This document shows positions 4,955 through 5,609 of a DNA stretch of 5,609 nucleotides, one piece after another. A program made the translations under genes and the position numbers. The notes beneath the pieces are model-generated. The model worked only from the letters and a program-made list of their open reading frames with translations. It did no database searches and was not told the origin of the DNA. Location: NCBI GenBank assembly GCA_002404345.1, contig DHJN01000239.1, positions 1 to 5,609 of the forward strand, written 5' to 3'. How positions within the stretch are numbered: the stretch's first letter is position 1; every line of letters starts with the position of its first letter. Source of the stretch: Actinobacteria bacterium UBA4719 (GTDB lineage Bacteria; Actinomycetota; Actinomycetes; Actinomycetales; Dermatophilaceae).

Positions 4955-5293
4955 TCAACCCACGGACGGGCCCCAGGCGCCGGGTGGGGTGTAGTTCACG
5001 GTTTGGGTGGCGGCTGCGTCGACTTCCTCGGGGGTCATGAGGACGACCGTGCGGACGCTGGTATGGCCGGTGGAATTCACCGCCAGTGCCACCGCGGCGG
5101 CAGTCTTATTGTCCGGGAGTTCGACGATGGTGTAGACGTCGTCCTGGCCAAAGGCAAAGTCGAACGTCTCCAGCCGACCGCCGAGCTCTTCGGCCATCTT
5201 CTGAATGGCCGCACGGCGGGCGCTACCGCCGGCCGTAACGACGCCTTTGACTCCACCGCTGGCGTAGCGTGCGATGAACATGTAGCGGGCCAT
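4955..5293 (-). CDS. GYD domain-containing protein
   Basis: A 112-residue cytoplasmic protein covering a whole GYD domain (PF08734), a small alpha/beta fold of the dimeric ferredoxin-like type whose biochemical role is not established. It shows the first strand MARYMFIARYASGGVKGV, a helix with RRAAIQKMAEELGGRLETF, the motif region FGQDDVYTIVELPD (the family-name GYD position reads QDD here), a helix DNKTAAAVALAVNSTG and the strand VRTVVLMTPEEVD. The ATG at 5293 has a strong AGGAGG about 6 bases upstream. It is monocistronic in this window, with a good promoter upstream and a strong hairpin downstream, and lies outside the IS256-bounded segment. Confidence 0.9.
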   Translation of the reverse strand: MARYMFIARYASGGVKGVVTAGGSARRAAIQKMAEELGGRLETFDFAFGQDDVYTIVELPDNKTAAAVALAVNSTGHTSVRTVVLMTPEEVDAAATQTVNYTPPGAWGPSVG

Positions 5294-5331
5294 CGGAACC
5301 TCCTTGGTTCTCGTCTTCGTGGGTGCTGGCG

Positions 5332-5360
5332 ACGTTAGTCCCGAGCCAAACCGACCACAA
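5332..5360 (-). promoter_or_regulatory. Promoter of the GYD gene
   Basis: On the minus strand TTGTGG (5360-5355) and TAACGT (5337-5332) are separated by exactly 17 bases and lie about 40 bases ahead of the start codon, a convincing primary-sigma-type promoter. The spacer holds CGGTTTGGCTCGGG (5353-5340), which is repeated at 4860-4847 downstream of the gene. Confidence 0.5.
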
Positions 5361-5609
5361 CCGTCAGCTGCACGAGTTGGCGGCCGTGGCGCCCGGTGGC
5401 ACCGTAAGTGGCTGGACCTGCGTCCTTCGCCGCCCGCACAGCGATCGTCCTACGGACCCGAGCTTGGCTCAGATGCGTCCGGTCATCGTTCGGTCCCGAT
5501 CGACGCACTCACATGCCGTTCGGCCGCAGCCGCTTCCCGCAGAGCCCGCGCTTGCCAGAACCGTCCACGAACGTCCGCCGACTTCGGTCGCCGACCCAGA
5601 GAAGCGCTC
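5361..5609. other. Unassigned sequence at the right edge
   Basis: I see no clear gene. A minus-strand frame enters from the edge and stops at 5485-5483 (ending ...AAAAERHVSASIGTER); it is about 41 codons long but its third-position G/C is unremarkable, so it may or may not be the tail of a gene outside the window. A plus-strand ATG at 5513 opens to the edge without a ribosome site. Confidence 0.25.

Noticed and set aside
1..5609. CRISPR array, toxin-antitoxin pair or defence system
   Set aside because: No regularly spaced repeats and no nuclease, helicase or toxin families are visible on either strand.

Overview
The window is high-GC DNA with strong G/C preference at third codon positions, short gene overlaps and many long antisense shadow ORFs, as expected of a high-GC actinobacterium. 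Encoded families (ApbE-type FMN transferase, ferric-reductase-like membrane protein, PepSY-like secreted protein, GYD-domain protein, IS256 and IS110 transposase remnants) agree with that. No rRNA, intact tRNA or CRISPR array is visible.

Layout. 1-44: end of an unidentified minus-strand reading frame. 45-~150: one end of an IS256-family element (inverted repeat plus the last ~20 codons of its transposase, minus strand). ~150-1707: minus-strand gene string of a small membrane-anchored Thr/Ser-rich protein, an ApbE-family FMN transferase and a frameshifted, 3'-truncated ferric-reductase-like gene, joined by 1-4 base overlaps. 1708-1993: divergent promoter region. 1994-2479 (+): secreted PepSY-like protein. 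2480-2627: convergent gap with a perfect 11-bp hairpin. 2628-3396 (-): two overlapping four-helix membrane protein genes. 3397-3650: noncoding, with a palindrome and a degenerate tRNA-like stretch. 3651-~3851 (+): IS110-family transposase fragment. ~3845-4650 (-): two coupled reading frames of an unrecognised membrane-associated protein or pair, truncated at both ends by insertion-sequence DNA. ~4640-4729: other end of an IS256-family element (first ~15-18 transposase codons plus the matching inverted repeat). 4730-4954: noncoding with two hairpins. 4955-5293 (-): GYD-domain protein with a good promoter and ribosome binding site. 5294-5609: promoter, then nothing clearly coding.

How it fits together. 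The small protein, ApbE protein, reductase and divergent PepSY protein look like an extracytoplasmic flavin/haem electron-transfer module: ApbE attaches FMN to an exported protein and the haem membrane protein would pass electrons across the membrane. Here the module is probably damaged, because the reductase has lost its reading frame and its end. The most unusual structural point is that the two IS256 remnants have matching inverted repeats facing outward and carry the start and end of the transposase in the same orientation, enclosing about 4.5 kb of unrelated genes. This could be an IS-ended passenger cassette, a decayed composite transposon, or the product of deletions between IS copies. 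No target-site duplication is visible, so a single transposition event cannot be claimed.
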